A stretch of DNA of 64,000 nucleotides, from contig CAJUDM010000004.1 of assembly GCA_910584915.1 (NCBI GenBank), positions 1 through 64,000 on the forward strand, given 5' to 3'. Source of the DNA: an uncultured Lachnospiraceae bacterium. GTDB lineage: Bacteria; Bacillota; Clostridia; Lachnospirales; Lachnospiraceae. How positions within the stretch are numbered: the first letter of the stretch is position 1; every line of letters starts with the position of its first letter. The notes under the pieces are model-generated. The model was not told the DNA's origin, searched no databases, and saw only the letters and a list, made by a program, of their open reading frames with translations. Positions 15,285-24,700 of the stretch are shown here, piece by piece. Position numbers and translations under genes: made by a program.

Positions 15285-16760
15285 AATGCTTCAATAATAA
15301 TGTTAACTGCGATATTTTTTCCCATACTTCTCGGAGCGGTGCTTTTGCTGGCGCCGGAGTTTCATTCCAGAAACCGCCTGCTCGCCGTGACAGGGGCCGG
15401 GCTTGTGATCACAGGCATCCTTGCCGGATGTGCGCTGGGGACGGAGGGCACGGAGTTTCTTCTGCTGAGCCTTGGGGAGAGGCTGCAGATTTATTTTCGG
15501 CTGGATGATCTGGGGAGGATTTTTGCCGCTATCGTGACGATCGTGTGGATCCTGGCGGGATTTTATGCTTTTGAGTACATGAAGCATGAGAGGGAGGAGA
15601 AGCGGTATTTCGGCTTTTATCTGATGGTGTTCGGTGTGCTGCTGGCGCTTGATTTTGCGGGCAATATCGTGACTTATTATCTGTTCTATGAGCTGATGAC
15701 GCTGCTGTCGATGCCCCTTGTGCTGCACTCAAAGACAAAGGAAGCGATCATGGGCGGCATGAAGTATCTGTTTTATTCCCTGTGCGGCGCGTACATGGTG
15801 CTGCTCGGCGTATACTTTTTAAATAAGTATGCGGATACGTTAAACTTTACAGCGGGCGGAACGCTGAATATGGAACTGGCGGCGGGAAATGAGAAAACGC
15901 TGCTTGTCATCGTATTCTTTATGATACTGGGCTTCGGCGTGAAGGCGGGCATGTTTCCGATGCACGCATGGCTTCCCACCGCCCATCCGGTGGCGCCGGC
16001 GCCCGCCAGCGCGGTACTCTCCGGGCTGATCGTGAAGGCGGGTGTGCTGGGAGTTATCCGCACAGTATACTTTCTGTTCGGTGAATCCTTTATCAGGGGA
16101 ACCTGGGTGCAGACTGCGTGGCTGACGCTGACGCTTGTTACGATCTTCATGGGCTCCATGCTGGCATACCGGGAAAAAATCATGAAAAAAAGACTTGCCT
16201 ACTCCACGGTAAGCCAGGTTTCCTATATCCTGTTCGGGCTTGCACTGTTAGAGCCGTCCGCCATGACCGGCGCACTGCTCCATGTGGTGTTCCATGCGTT
16301 CGTCAAAGTGACGCTGTTTTTGGCTGCCGGCGCGATCATCTATAAGACGGGAAAGACGAATGTGGACGATATGACGGGAATCGGCAAGGAGATGCCCGTC
16401 ACGATCTGGTGTTATACGTTTGCCTCGCTGGCGCTGATCGGCATCCCGCCTGCCAGCGGCTTTATCAGCAAATGGCATCTCGCGGTGGGAGCCCTGCAGT
16501 CTGGAGCCGGTATCTTTACCTGGCTCGGACCGGTGATCCTGCTGATCTCTGCGCTGTTGACTGCGGGATATCTGCTCCCTGTGACCGTGAAAGGCTTTCT
16601 GCCGGGAGCGGACTATGATTATGAGAATCTGCGGAAGAAGGAGCCGAGCCTGTGGATGCTTGTCTCGCTTATCATATTTGCGGCGCTGTCGATACTGCTC
16701 GGGGTATTCCCGAATCCGCTGACGGAATATATCCGGGCGATCGTCAGCACAGTACTATAG
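15282..16760 (+). CDS. Antiporter-like subunit 2 (NuoM/MrpD-type)
   Basis: This 492-residue polytopic NuoL/M/N-family protein has the helix-5 Glu in YYLFYELMTLLSMPL and the helix-7 Lys in GFGVKAGMFPMHAWLPTAHP, followed by PAPASAVLSGLIVKAGVLG. It is intact and lies about 50 bp after subunit 1, in the same operon. Start choice is uncertain between ATG 15270 and ATG 15282. Both follow GGAAAGGG, and the same double-ATG layout occurs in two other places in the window. Confidence 0.85.
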   Translation: MNASIIMLTAIFFPILLGAVLLLAPEFHSRNRLLAVTGAGLVITGILAGCALGTEGTEFLLLSLGERLQIYFRLDDLGRIFAAIVTIVWILAGFYAFEYMKHEREEKRYFGFYLMVFGVLLALDFAGNIVTYYLFYELMTLLSMPLVLHSKTKEAIMGGMKYLFYSLCGAYMVLLGVYFLNKYADTLNFTAGGTLNMELAAGNEKTLLVIVFFMILGFGVKAGMFPMHAWLPTAHPVAPAPASAVLSGLIVKAGVLGVIRTVYFLFGESFIRGTWVQTAWLTLTLVTIFMGSMLAYREKIMKKRLAYSTVSQVSYILFGLALLEPSAMTGALLHVVFHAFVKVTLFLAAGAIIYKTGKTNVDDMTGIGKEMPVTIWCYTFASLALIGIPPASGFISKWHLAVGALQSGAGIFTWLGPVILLISALLTAGYLLPVTVKGFLPGADYDYENLRKKEPSLWMLVSLIIFAALSILLGVFPNPLTEYIRAIVSTVL

Positions 16761-16772
16761 GAGATATTGACC

Positions 16773-18248
16773 ATGAGCGAATACTGGATTTTAGCGGCAA
16801 TCCTTCTGCCGATCACGGGCGGGGTGCTGACGCCGCTTCTCCCTTTTCAAAACAGAAAAATAATGATGTGGTATCTGGAGATCATCATGCTGATCACTTC
16901 TGCCATTGTCTGGAAGCTGATCCTGAACGGGACGACAGAGGTATTCCACATTATCCACTTTGTGGAAGATCTGTCCATCTCGTTCAAGATCGATGGCCTG
17001 TCGATGATCTTTGCAGGGCTGATATCCCTGCTCTGGCCGTTGGCGGTGCTGTACTCTTTTGAATATATGGAGAGGGAAGAGCGCGAAAAGATATTTTTTA
17101 TGTTTTACAGCATCACCTACGGCGTTACGCTTGGCATCGCTTTCGCTTCGGATCTGTTGTCCATGTATTTTTTCTACGAACTTTTGACTTTGTCCACGGT
17201 GCCGCTTGTGCTTCATACTTTGAAGCGGGAAGCGGTCCTGGCGTCCAGAAAATATTTGTATTATTCGATCGGCGGAGCCGCGTTTGCGCTGATAGGGCTG
17301 GTGTTTATCATTATCTACGGTGTGACCTGTGAATTCCAGATGGGCGGCGTGCTGGATATGGCGCAGATCGGGGACAGGAAGAATCTGTTGTTGTGGATTT
17401 ATCTGCTCGCTTTTATGGGCTTTGGCGTGAAGGCGGCGATATGGCCAATGAGTTCCTGGCTGCCGGATGCCGGTGTGGCGCCCACGCCTGTCACGGCGCT
17501 GCTGCATGCGGTGGCTGTCGTAAAGGCGGGGGTTTTCGCGATGGCAAGGCTTACTTACTACAGTTTTGGCGCTTCTTTCCTGCGCGGAACCTGGGCGCAG
17601 AACGTAGTGATGGGTGTTGCGATGTTCACGATCGTTTACGGCTGCAGTATGGCGGTGAAGGAGACACATTTTAAGAGGCGTCTCGCCTGGTCCACGGTCA
17701 GCAATCTGTCGTATGTCATTTTCGGGATCACGCTGATGACGCCGCTTGGACTGGCGGGAGCGCTCTGCCATCTGGTGTGCCATGCGGTGATGAAGATCAA
17801 TGCTTTCTTCTGTGCGGGCGCGTTCATGCAGAGGACAGGGAAAAGCTATATCTATGAGATGGACGGTGTCGGCAGAAAAATGCCGTTGGTATTCGGGTGC
17901 TTTACAGTGTCTGCGCTGGGGCTGATGGGCGTGCCGGGGCTTGCCGGCTTTATCAGCAAGTGGAATCTGGCATCTGCGGCGGTGGAGAGCATGAATGTAC
18001 AGGCGTACTTCGGCATTGGCTGCCTTCTGGCATCCGCGCTTTTGACGGCGATCTATATGATGAGCACGGTGATCCACGCATTCTTTCCCGGAAAGGGTTT
18101 CGATTACGGTACGCTTGCAGGCGTGACGGATCCGGGGTGGAGGATGTGTGTGCCACTTCTTATATTCTCGGTCAGTATAGTGGCGCTGGGGGTGTTCTCC
18201 GGACCGCTGGTGGCGTTTTTGCGGGAGGTCGCAGCGGGGATCTGCTGA
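16773..18248 (+). CDS. Antiporter-like subunit 3 (NuoM/MrpD-type)
   Basis: This 491-residue polytopic NuoL/M/N-family protein has the helix-5 Glu in MYFFYELLTLSTVPLVLH and the helix-7 Lys in GFGVKAAIWPMSSWLPDAG, then PTPVTALLHAVAVVKAGVF. The sequence resembles subunit 2 in the region around helix 5 (FYEL.TL...PLVLH), suggesting duplication within the operon. ATG 16773 follows AGGAG by 9 bp; a TTG two codons earlier is less likely. Confidence 0.86.
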   Translation: MSEYWILAAILLPITGGVLTPLLPFQNRKIMMWYLEIIMLITSAIVWKLILNGTTEVFHIIHFVEDLSISFKIDGLSMIFAGLISLLWPLAVLYSFEYMEREEREKIFFMFYSITYGVTLGIAFASDLLSMYFFYELLTLSTVPLVLHTLKREAVLASRKYLYYSIGGAAFALIGLVFIIIYGVTCEFQMGGVLDMAQIGDRKNLLLWIYLLAFMGFGVKAAIWPMSSWLPDAGVAPTPVTALLHAVAVVKAGVFAMARLTYYSFGASFLRGTWAQNVVMGVAMFTIVYGCSMAVKETHFKRRLAWSTVSNLSYVIFGITLMTPLGLAGALCHLVCHAVMKINAFFCAGAFMQRTGKSYIYEMDGVGRKMPLVFGCFTVSALGLMGVPGLAGFISKWNLASAAVESMNVQAYFGIGCLLASALLTAIYMMSTVIHAFFPGKGFDYGTLAGVTDPGWRMCVPLLIFSVSIVALGVFSGPLVAFLREVAAGIC

Positions 18249-18313
18249 AGAAAAGGCGAATGTCTGAGAAACGGGACGATTTGGGAGGAATTTTGTAGGA
18301 CTGGGAGGTTTCC

Positions 18314-20557
18314 ATGGTGAGTTATCTGGTATATGGGCTTGTTTTTTTGCCGATGGCGGGGGCGTTTTTGTCCTATGCGCTGGGCAGAAAGCATAAAAAA
18401 TGCAGAGACTATTTTGTGGGCGGTGTTGCTGTCCTGGAATTCGGGCTGGCGGCAGTGTTGCTGTGTCAACGCATTGCGGGCGGGGTCATAGGCGGAGAAT
18501 TCGGACTGCCCGGCGTCTGCGGCATGGGACTTTCCTTTACGGTGGACGGCTTCCGGGCGGTCTATGCCTGCATTGCGGCGTTTATGTGGATGGGAACTTC
18601 ACTGTTTTCGATAGAGTATTTTGCGCACTACAGAAACAGGAACCGGTATTATCTGTTTCAGCTTATTACGCTGGGGGCGACGGAGGCGATCTTTCTGTCG
18701 GCGGATCTGTACACAACATTTGTGTTTTTTGAGACCATGTCCTTTGCGTCCTACGTCTGGGTGGCGCAGGACGAAAGGGATGAATCCCTGCGGGCGGCGG
18801 CGACTTACCTGGCGGTGGCGGTGATCGGCGGACTTGTGATGCTGATGGGGCTGTTTCTTCTGTATCATCAGGCGGGAACGCTGGAGATCGATAAGCTGTA
18901 TGAAGCCTGTCGGGGAAAGGATGTCTATGCGGCGGCATTGTGTATGCTGTTTGGTTTCGGCGCGAAGGCGGGGGTATTTCCGCTGCATATCTGGCTGCCG
19001 AAGGCGCATCCGGTGGCGCCCGCCCCGGCGAGCGCGCTGCTCTCGGGTATTCTGACTAAGACTGGTATCTTCGGCGTACTCGTGATCAGCTGCAGGATCC
19101 TTCTGCACGATGCGCTCTGGGGAACGTTCATCCTGGCGCTGGGCGTGCTGACGATGGCGGCCGGCGCGGTGTTGGCGCTGTTTTCGATCGATTTCAAGAG
19201 GACGCTCGCCTGCTCCTCGGTCTCCCAGATCGGCTTTATACTGGTGGGGATCGGCATGCAGGGTTTGCTGGGGGAGGAGAATGTCCTGGCAGTGCGTGGA
19301 AGTTTTCTTCATATGGTGAATCATTCGCTGTTCAAGCTGGTTTTATTTATGATAGCGGGTGTTATTTATATGAACCTGCACAGGCTGGATCTGAATGAGA
19401 TCAGGGGGTTCGGGCGGAAGAAACCCCTTCTTGCCTTTCTCTACCTGACGGGCGCTCTGGGCATCGGCGGCATGCCGCTTTTCAGCGGCTACATCAGCAA
19501 AACGCTGCTGCATGAGAGTATTGTGGAATATACGGAGGGGTTGTCAGAAGGATTAATAACACCTGTAATTTTTTCGAGCGGCGGTATGAAAGCCATAGAG
19601 TGGGCATTTCTGATCAGCGGAGGCCTGACCGTGGCGTACATGACGAAGCTGTTTGTGGCAGTTTTTGTGGAGAGGAATAATGATGCTGCGCTGCAGGAGA
19701 AATATGATGCGCAGAAACGTTATATGAGCCCGCTGAGCAGTGCAGTGCTGCTTGCCGGTGGATTGCTGTTCCCGCTAATGGGAATTTTTCCGGGGATGAC
19801 GATGGACGGGCTGGCAGACCTGGGGCAGGGCTTTATGGGACTTGCGGGAGCCGGCGGGAGGATATCCTATTTCAGCTTTGGAAATCTGAAGGGTGGCCTG
19901 ACTTCCATTGCGATCGGTGCGGCTCTCTATCTTCTGGTGGGACGCGGGTGGATGTTAAGGAGGGCGGTTTCCGGAGAAGAGGGGGCTGAATGTGCTGCAG
20001 AGGATCAGGGAAAGCGGCGGGCAGATGTGTTTTCCGGTATTCTGAAATGGGAGGATGGCTGTGTCTATCTGGACAGATGGCCGAAACTTCTTGATCTGGA
20101 GGAATATCTCTACAGGCCGCTGCTGCTGACCATACTGCCGGCAGTCTGTGGCTGTGTGTGCGGCATCCTGGATAAAGTGACGAATGTGTTGGCAAAATTC
20201 CTGATCCGGGCGGGAACTGCGGCGGCGGGATTTCTGGATACGCTGACGGATGCTCTGGTGGTGCTCCTGCGAAAGACTGTCTACCGGGATCATACAAAGA
20301 TGGGAGAGTTGAAGGAAGGGAACTGGCTGACATATATTCTGGGGAGCGCGGCAAATACCGCCTGCGGGATCATGAACCGGATCTTCCGGAAAAACCATCC
20401 GAAGGAGACGAATTATAAACATAAACTGGCGCTCGGCTACTGGGGGCTTCGGGAGACGATCTATATGATCACAAGAAGCCTTTCTTACGGGCTGATCCTC
20501 TTCTCCATCGGACTTTGCGCGACATTGATCTATCTGTTAGTCGGGGCGGTGAAATAG
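18314..20557 (+). CDS. Antiporter-like subunit 4, long form with C-terminal extension (NuoL/HyfB-like)
   Basis: This 747-residue NuoL/M/N-family protein has the helix-5 Glu in TFVFFETMSFASYVW and the helix-7 Lys in GFGAKAGVFPLHIWLPKAHP, then PAPASALLSGILTKTG. After about residue 510 comes an extension of about 235 residues with a linker, amphipathic stretches and a final transmembrane helix (LILFSIGLCATLIYLLVG). This recalls the lateral helix arrangement of NuoL, which is inference. It is the last gene of the cluster; the next gene is an unrelated lipid kinase, so no hydrogenase or other redox subunits follow. Confidence 0.85.
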   Translation: MVSYLVYGLVFLPMAGAFLSYALGRKHKKCRDYFVGGVAVLEFGLAAVLLCQRIAGGVIGGEFGLPGVCGMGLSFTVDGFRAVYACIAAFMWMGTSLFSIEYFAHYRNRNRYYLFQLITLGATEAIFLSADLYTTFVFFETMSFASYVWVAQDERDESLRAAATYLAVAVIGGLVMLMGLFLLYHQAGTLEIDKLYEACRGKDVYAAALCMLFGFGAKAGVFPLHIWLPKAHPVAPAPASALLSGILTKTGIFGVLVISCRILLHDALWGTFILALGVLTMAAGAVLALFSIDFKRTLACSSVSQIGFILVGIGMQGLLGEENVLAVRGSFLHMVNHSLFKLVLFMIAGVIYMNLHRLDLNEIRGFGRKKPLLAFLYLTGALGIGGMPLFSGYISKTLLHESIVEYTEGLSEGLITPVIFSSGGMKAIEWAFLISGGLTVAYMTKLFVAVFVERNNDAALQEKYDAQKRYMSPLSSAVLLAGGLLFPLMGIFPGMTMDGLADLGQGFMGLAGAGGRISYFSFGNLKGGLTSIAIGAALYLLVGRGWMLRRAVSGEEGAECAAEDQGKRRADVFSGILKWEDGCVYLDRWPKLLDLEEYLYRPLLLTILPAVCGCVCGILDKVTNVLAKFLIRAGTAAAGFLDTLTDALVVLLRKTVYRDHTKMGELKEGNWLTYILGSAANTACGIMNRIFRKNHPKETNYKHKLALGYWGLRETIYMITRSLSYGLILFSIGLCATLIYLLVGAVK

Positions 20558-20564
20558 CCGCCCC
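20543..20564 (+). terminator. Hairpin spanning the stop codon of the last antiporter gene
   Basis: GGGGCGG (20543-20549) pairs with CCGCCCC (20558-20564) around the TAG stop. There is no T-tract, so termination would be weak or factor-dependent. Confidence 0.4.
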
Positions 20565-20604
20565 TGAACGGTTGCTGATCTATTTTGAAATTTCCCGGCA
20601 AACG

Positions 20605-20633
20605 TTGACGCAGGAAAATATTGGGGCTATACT
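20605..20633 (+). promoter_or_regulatory. Promoter of the lipid kinase gene
   Basis: TTGACG (20605-20610) and TATACT (20628-20633) are separated by exactly 17 bp. The resulting leader of about 135 nt contains leader repeat copy B. Confidence 0.65.
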
Positions 20634-20695
20634 GAGTAATAGCTGAATCGCAGTAAAGCGGACGGATACGGCCGCATTGATATGGTGAGGAATAG

Positions 20696-20779
20696 TGTGA
20701 AAAATAAATTTTTCACACGCAAATTTGTGCCTGCGGCCCAAAGTTTGCAGGCTGTGGAAAGGGCATGGTTATTGATATG
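20696..20779 (+). promoter_or_regulatory. Leader repeat copy B (two hairpins plus two in-line ATGs)
   Basis: GTGTGAAAAAT and ATTTTTCACAC form a perfect 11-bp inverted repeat (20696-20719) with a 2-base gap. It is followed by GCAAATTTGTGCCTGCGGC, which matches 18 of 19 bases of copy A at 1711-1794, then GCAGGCTGTGGAAAGGGCAT and a second ATG 12 bp later. It lies inside the 5' leader of the downstream gene. Confidence 0.5.
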
Positions 20780-21658
20780 AAAAAGCTTCTGTTAATCTAC
20801 AATCCTGTGTCCGGCATGACAAAGACGAGGCTCAGCCTGCAGAAGGCGGTGGAGTTTTATGACAGCCATGATTATCTTGTTACGGTCTGCCTTGTCAGGC
20901 GGCTGGAGGACTTTGAAAAAGATATAGATTTTAAATCATTTGACCTGATCGTATGCAGCGGCGGGGACGGAACGCTCAATATCACGGTATCCTTCCTGAT
21001 ACGGAAGAACCTGCCGGCACAGATCGCCTATATTCCGTCCGGCTCCACCAACGATTTTGCCTACAGCCTCGGGCTTTCAGGCGATGCGGATGCGCTTTTG
21101 CAGAATACGGTGGAAGGGGAGGCGAGATGGATCGATGTGGGGCGCTTTAACGCTTCCAGGTATTTCCTGTATGTGGCGGCGTTCGGAATTTTTACAAAGG
21201 TTTCCTATACCACATCCCAGAAGGCAAAGAATCTGATGGGACACGCGGCGTATATTCTGGAAGGGATCAAGAGCATCGGCGATTTAAAAAGTTACCATAT
21301 CGGGGTGGAACTGGATGATGAAAAAATAGAGGACGATTTTATTCTGGGTACGGTCACGAACTCTTTATCTATCGGTGGATTTAAAAATATTTTGCCGTCG
21401 GATACTTCTCTGGATGATGGATTGTTTGAGATAGTGCTTGTCAAAATGCCGAAGAGCCTTGTGGCGTTGAACGAGATCGTCCTCTCTTTGCTGAGTGAAA
21501 AGCCGGAGGAGAATCAGCATATTTATTACAGAAAGACGTCCAAAGCGATACTGCGCTCGGAGGAAAAGATATCCTGGGCACTGGATGGCGAGTTCGGCGG
21601 CGAGGAGGATGTCGTGCGGATCGAGAACCGGAGAAAGCTGCTCTCGATCGTGTGCTGA
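20777..21658 (+). CDS. Diacylglycerol/lipid kinase family protein (YegS/DagK-type)
   Basis: This 293-residue cytosolic lipid kinase has the catalytic GGDGTLN motif (about 62-68) and SGSTNDFAYSLGL (about 90-102). The C-terminal beta-rich domain has GGFKNILPSD and LDDGLFEIV. Enzymes of this family phosphorylate diacylglycerol or related lipids to recycle them into phospholipid synthesis. ATG 20777 starts the family-typical MKKLLLIYNP; ATG 20765 is an in-frame alternative within leader repeat B. It is monocistronic with its own promoter. Confidence 0.88.
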   Translation: MKKLLLIYNPVSGMTKTRLSLQKAVEFYDSHDYLVTVCLVRRLEDFEKDIDFKSFDLIVCSGGDGTLNITVSFLIRKNLPAQIAYIPSGSTNDFAYSLGLSGDADALLQNTVEGEARWIDVGRFNASRYFLYVAAFGIFTKVSYTTSQKAKNLMGHAAYILEGIKSIGDLKSYHIGVELDDEKIEDDFILGTVTNSLSIGGFKNILPSDTSLDDGLFEIVLVKMPKSLVALNEIVLSLLSEKPEENQHIYYRKTSKAILRSEEKISWALDGEFGGEEDVVRIENRRKLLSIVC

Positions 21659-21736
21659 CGGATACAGAAAAAGGCGGAGCGGGATCTGCGCGGACATATC
21701 TGCCGGTGCCTGTCCTGCAAAAGAACAGGCAAAGCA

Positions 21737-24700
21737 TCAGTTGTGCCGCAGAACGATCCCGTCCATCTTGCCGATCGGCATGGCGGCGAGTTCCCGCTTT
21801 GTCCGGGCGGAAAGAGAGCAATTATTGCCGTCGGTGGCATCCGAAAGTTTTGTTTTCATCTCAAAGTTTGAATTGTCGTCCAGGAGCTGCTCATGGTACT
21901 GCAAAGACCAGGTTACGGTGAAATCGGACAGTAAAAGATGGCCGGTGCCGTGAAGGCGCCAGTATTTTATTGTATCGACAGCCTCGACTTTAAAGTAGGC
22001 ATTATCCGTAACACAGGTGCCGTCCGTCAGATGATAATCATAGTCCTTAACATAAAAATAAAAATGGTCAAGATATCCTATATTCAGGAGGCGGTTCATG
22101 AATGCCGCTGTTTTTTTGTGGAAAAGGCAGGTCTCTTCACGCAGCCCCAGGATGCTTTTTACAGTCGAAAACAGAATGAAATTACCCCGCTTTCTGGCCT
22201 TGCTTATGGCTGTCCGGTGTATCAGATAGTGGCATAGTAAAGCGTTGGCTGTCGAAGGCCGGAAGGAGCAGGTATGCGATCGGATGTTCTCCAGGCGGCG
22301 GATATCTCCCGGGCTGAGAAGTTCTGCTGTATCCGACTCAAATTTTATGCTTTGAGATAAAGATTTTATATATGTATCAAAGGTGTATTTACGGATGCCG
22401 CCAAAGGAGTACTGATCAAGCCCGGCGCGCGTAAATTCGGCGTAAAAGTCATTTTTCCAGAAAGCCGTCTTTTCTATTCTGGCGGTATTGAAAAAAGAGA
22501 CAGGCACCCGGATGATCTGGCCGTTCATCTCTTCGGCGTAGAGAAAGAGCGGCGGTATGGCGGGGCAGGTGTAACCCTTCTGCCCTTTGGGCGTGTCCGA
22601 CAGAGGGAGGAAGGCCTCCCTCTCTATTTCCAGTCCGCACTGATTGTCGGAGATGGATATTTTCATGGCGCGCATTCTGTCTATACTGTTTTGGATCCTT
22701 TCCCGGAAATCAAGTTTTTCGCGGGAGGAATACTCTGTGTTCCTTCCTGTCAGAATCTCCCAGATGGTCTGAACATATATTGTTTTTTTCCCGGATATTT
22801 TAATAGAATATACGGCGTCCAGAACACACATATCAAAATAGGACGGCTTCTCGCTGCCGTAGACAGTGAAACGCAGTTCATGGTTCTCTGCGCCTGCGGT
22901 ATAGGCAAACAGGGAATTTTTTTGTATCCTGCGCCACGGACCGAATCGTTCTCTGGGAAACAGCCCTTTGACATCGCAGCCGAGGTATCGCTCGTACGGC
23001 AGCAGGTGCTCTCTGCCGGTCACAGGCGTCCATCTGTCCCCCTGCATTTTGAGAACGCCGTTTATGATGCATTGGCGGTTTACCGTGAATATGATGCTTG
23101 CCCTGTTCCTCCGGTCCCGGCGGCTGTCCCAGGATGCGTTCACATATTCCTCACAGCTTTTTGGATCTTCGACAAAAATAAATCCGGCGTCCTGGCTGAA
23201 GTCTGACCTGCGGAGAGTCCCGGACGGCGCCCCTTTCACCTTTTTATTTTTTTTGCTTTTCCATTCCTGTCCGGCATCTGGACTGTCTTCGGACAGTACA
23301 TAGGGACTGTTCAGCTGGTATCTGTCCGGGTGATGCCTCAGAAGATTTGCCGCGTAAGTGTTGTTTATGTGCAGTTCATTGACTTCGCCCATAAGCTTCC
23401 GGATCTCATCATGGAACCTGTCCGATTCCGGGTAAGCCTGACTGCAGGAGATGCGGTCGTTTCCGGGGCTGTCTGCCGAATTGCCTGTCTGCCCAAAACC
23501 TGGACCGAGGAACCTGACAGCGGATGAGCCGCTGAAAAGGCACCTGTCAATGAACGAGTCCCTGCAGGACGCGGTGACCGGATAGTGATCGGTTATGTAG
23601 CTGTAAAAGTCATCCAGATCTCTGACGCACTGCCTCAGAGTAAAGCTGCTCCTGAGATACCTGATGATAAAATTGTGGGCGGCGTCAGAACCGGGGTTAT
23701 ATTTCATGATATTGCAGTATTTTCTGACATAACAGAGCCTGTAATATGACCAGAAATAGATATTTTCCTTCATATCATCGGAAAACTGTGAGGAGATCGG
23801 CATACAGTCCGAACGCAGGGATCCTTTTTCCGAGGTGACCCAGTTGATCGTATACTGCAGAGTTCCCTTTTCCTTTTTGGGACCGGCAGAGTACAGAAGA
23901 AAGCAGTCCGCCAGTGGAACCTTCACGGGATCCCTCCCTGCGCGGCCGGCTTCCTGATAGTAATCCTCCAGGCTTCTTGGCATATCATAATGAATGATCA
24001 GAGAAATATCCCTTTTGTCGATGCCCATGCCGAAAGCTTTTGTGGCGATCATAATATTTTTGTATGTTTTTGAGGGATCGTTCGGATCTGCAGGACCGTT
24101 CAGATTCTCATCGCGGCTGCTCAGAAAACAGTTTTTGCTTCTGGCTTTTGCGCGGTCGGACATTCCCGCATGGTACTTTACCAGCCTGCCCTTAAACTTT
24201 TCAATATTTTTCAACTCCTGATAGAGCTCATCGACGCCGGAGGCGGTGGTGCGGTAAATGATACATACTTTTGTCAGATTTTTTTCCAGTATATGGATGA
24301 GAGTATCTTTTCGGGTTTGCAGTGTACTGTGCTGCGGATCATTGTTGTCTGCGCCGCCTTTTGAGGGAGCGGAGGATTTGCCCTCTCCGGCAATGTCATC
24401 CTTTAAGAGGAGCCGCCGCTTATTTTCATGGTCTGTTTCACCCGCCATCTCATAGTCAGAACACGGTATGACATGGAGCGAAAGGTTTCCACGCCTGGCA
24501 ACGTGGGATATCTGATAATATTTTTTCTTTTCATATTCCCTTTTATCGGTCGGAAAATGCAGGATATTCTTGATTTCTGCGATATCTTTTGGTGTGGCGG
24601 TGGCGGTAAAAGCACTTATGACAGGACGCATAGGCCTTTGGCGGATGAAATCGGCAATATGCAGATAACTTTCACGAAATTCAAAACCCCACTGGGACAT

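Noticed and set aside
16791..18077. Minus-strand open frame of 428 codons
   Set aside because: Antisense shadow of the third antiporter-like subunit; rich in His, Arg and Gln, no domain.
10769..20557. Complete membrane-bound hydrogenase or complex I
   Set aside because: No NiFe hydrogenase-like, NuoB/C/D/I-like or flavin subunit is present; only membrane antiporter modules are.
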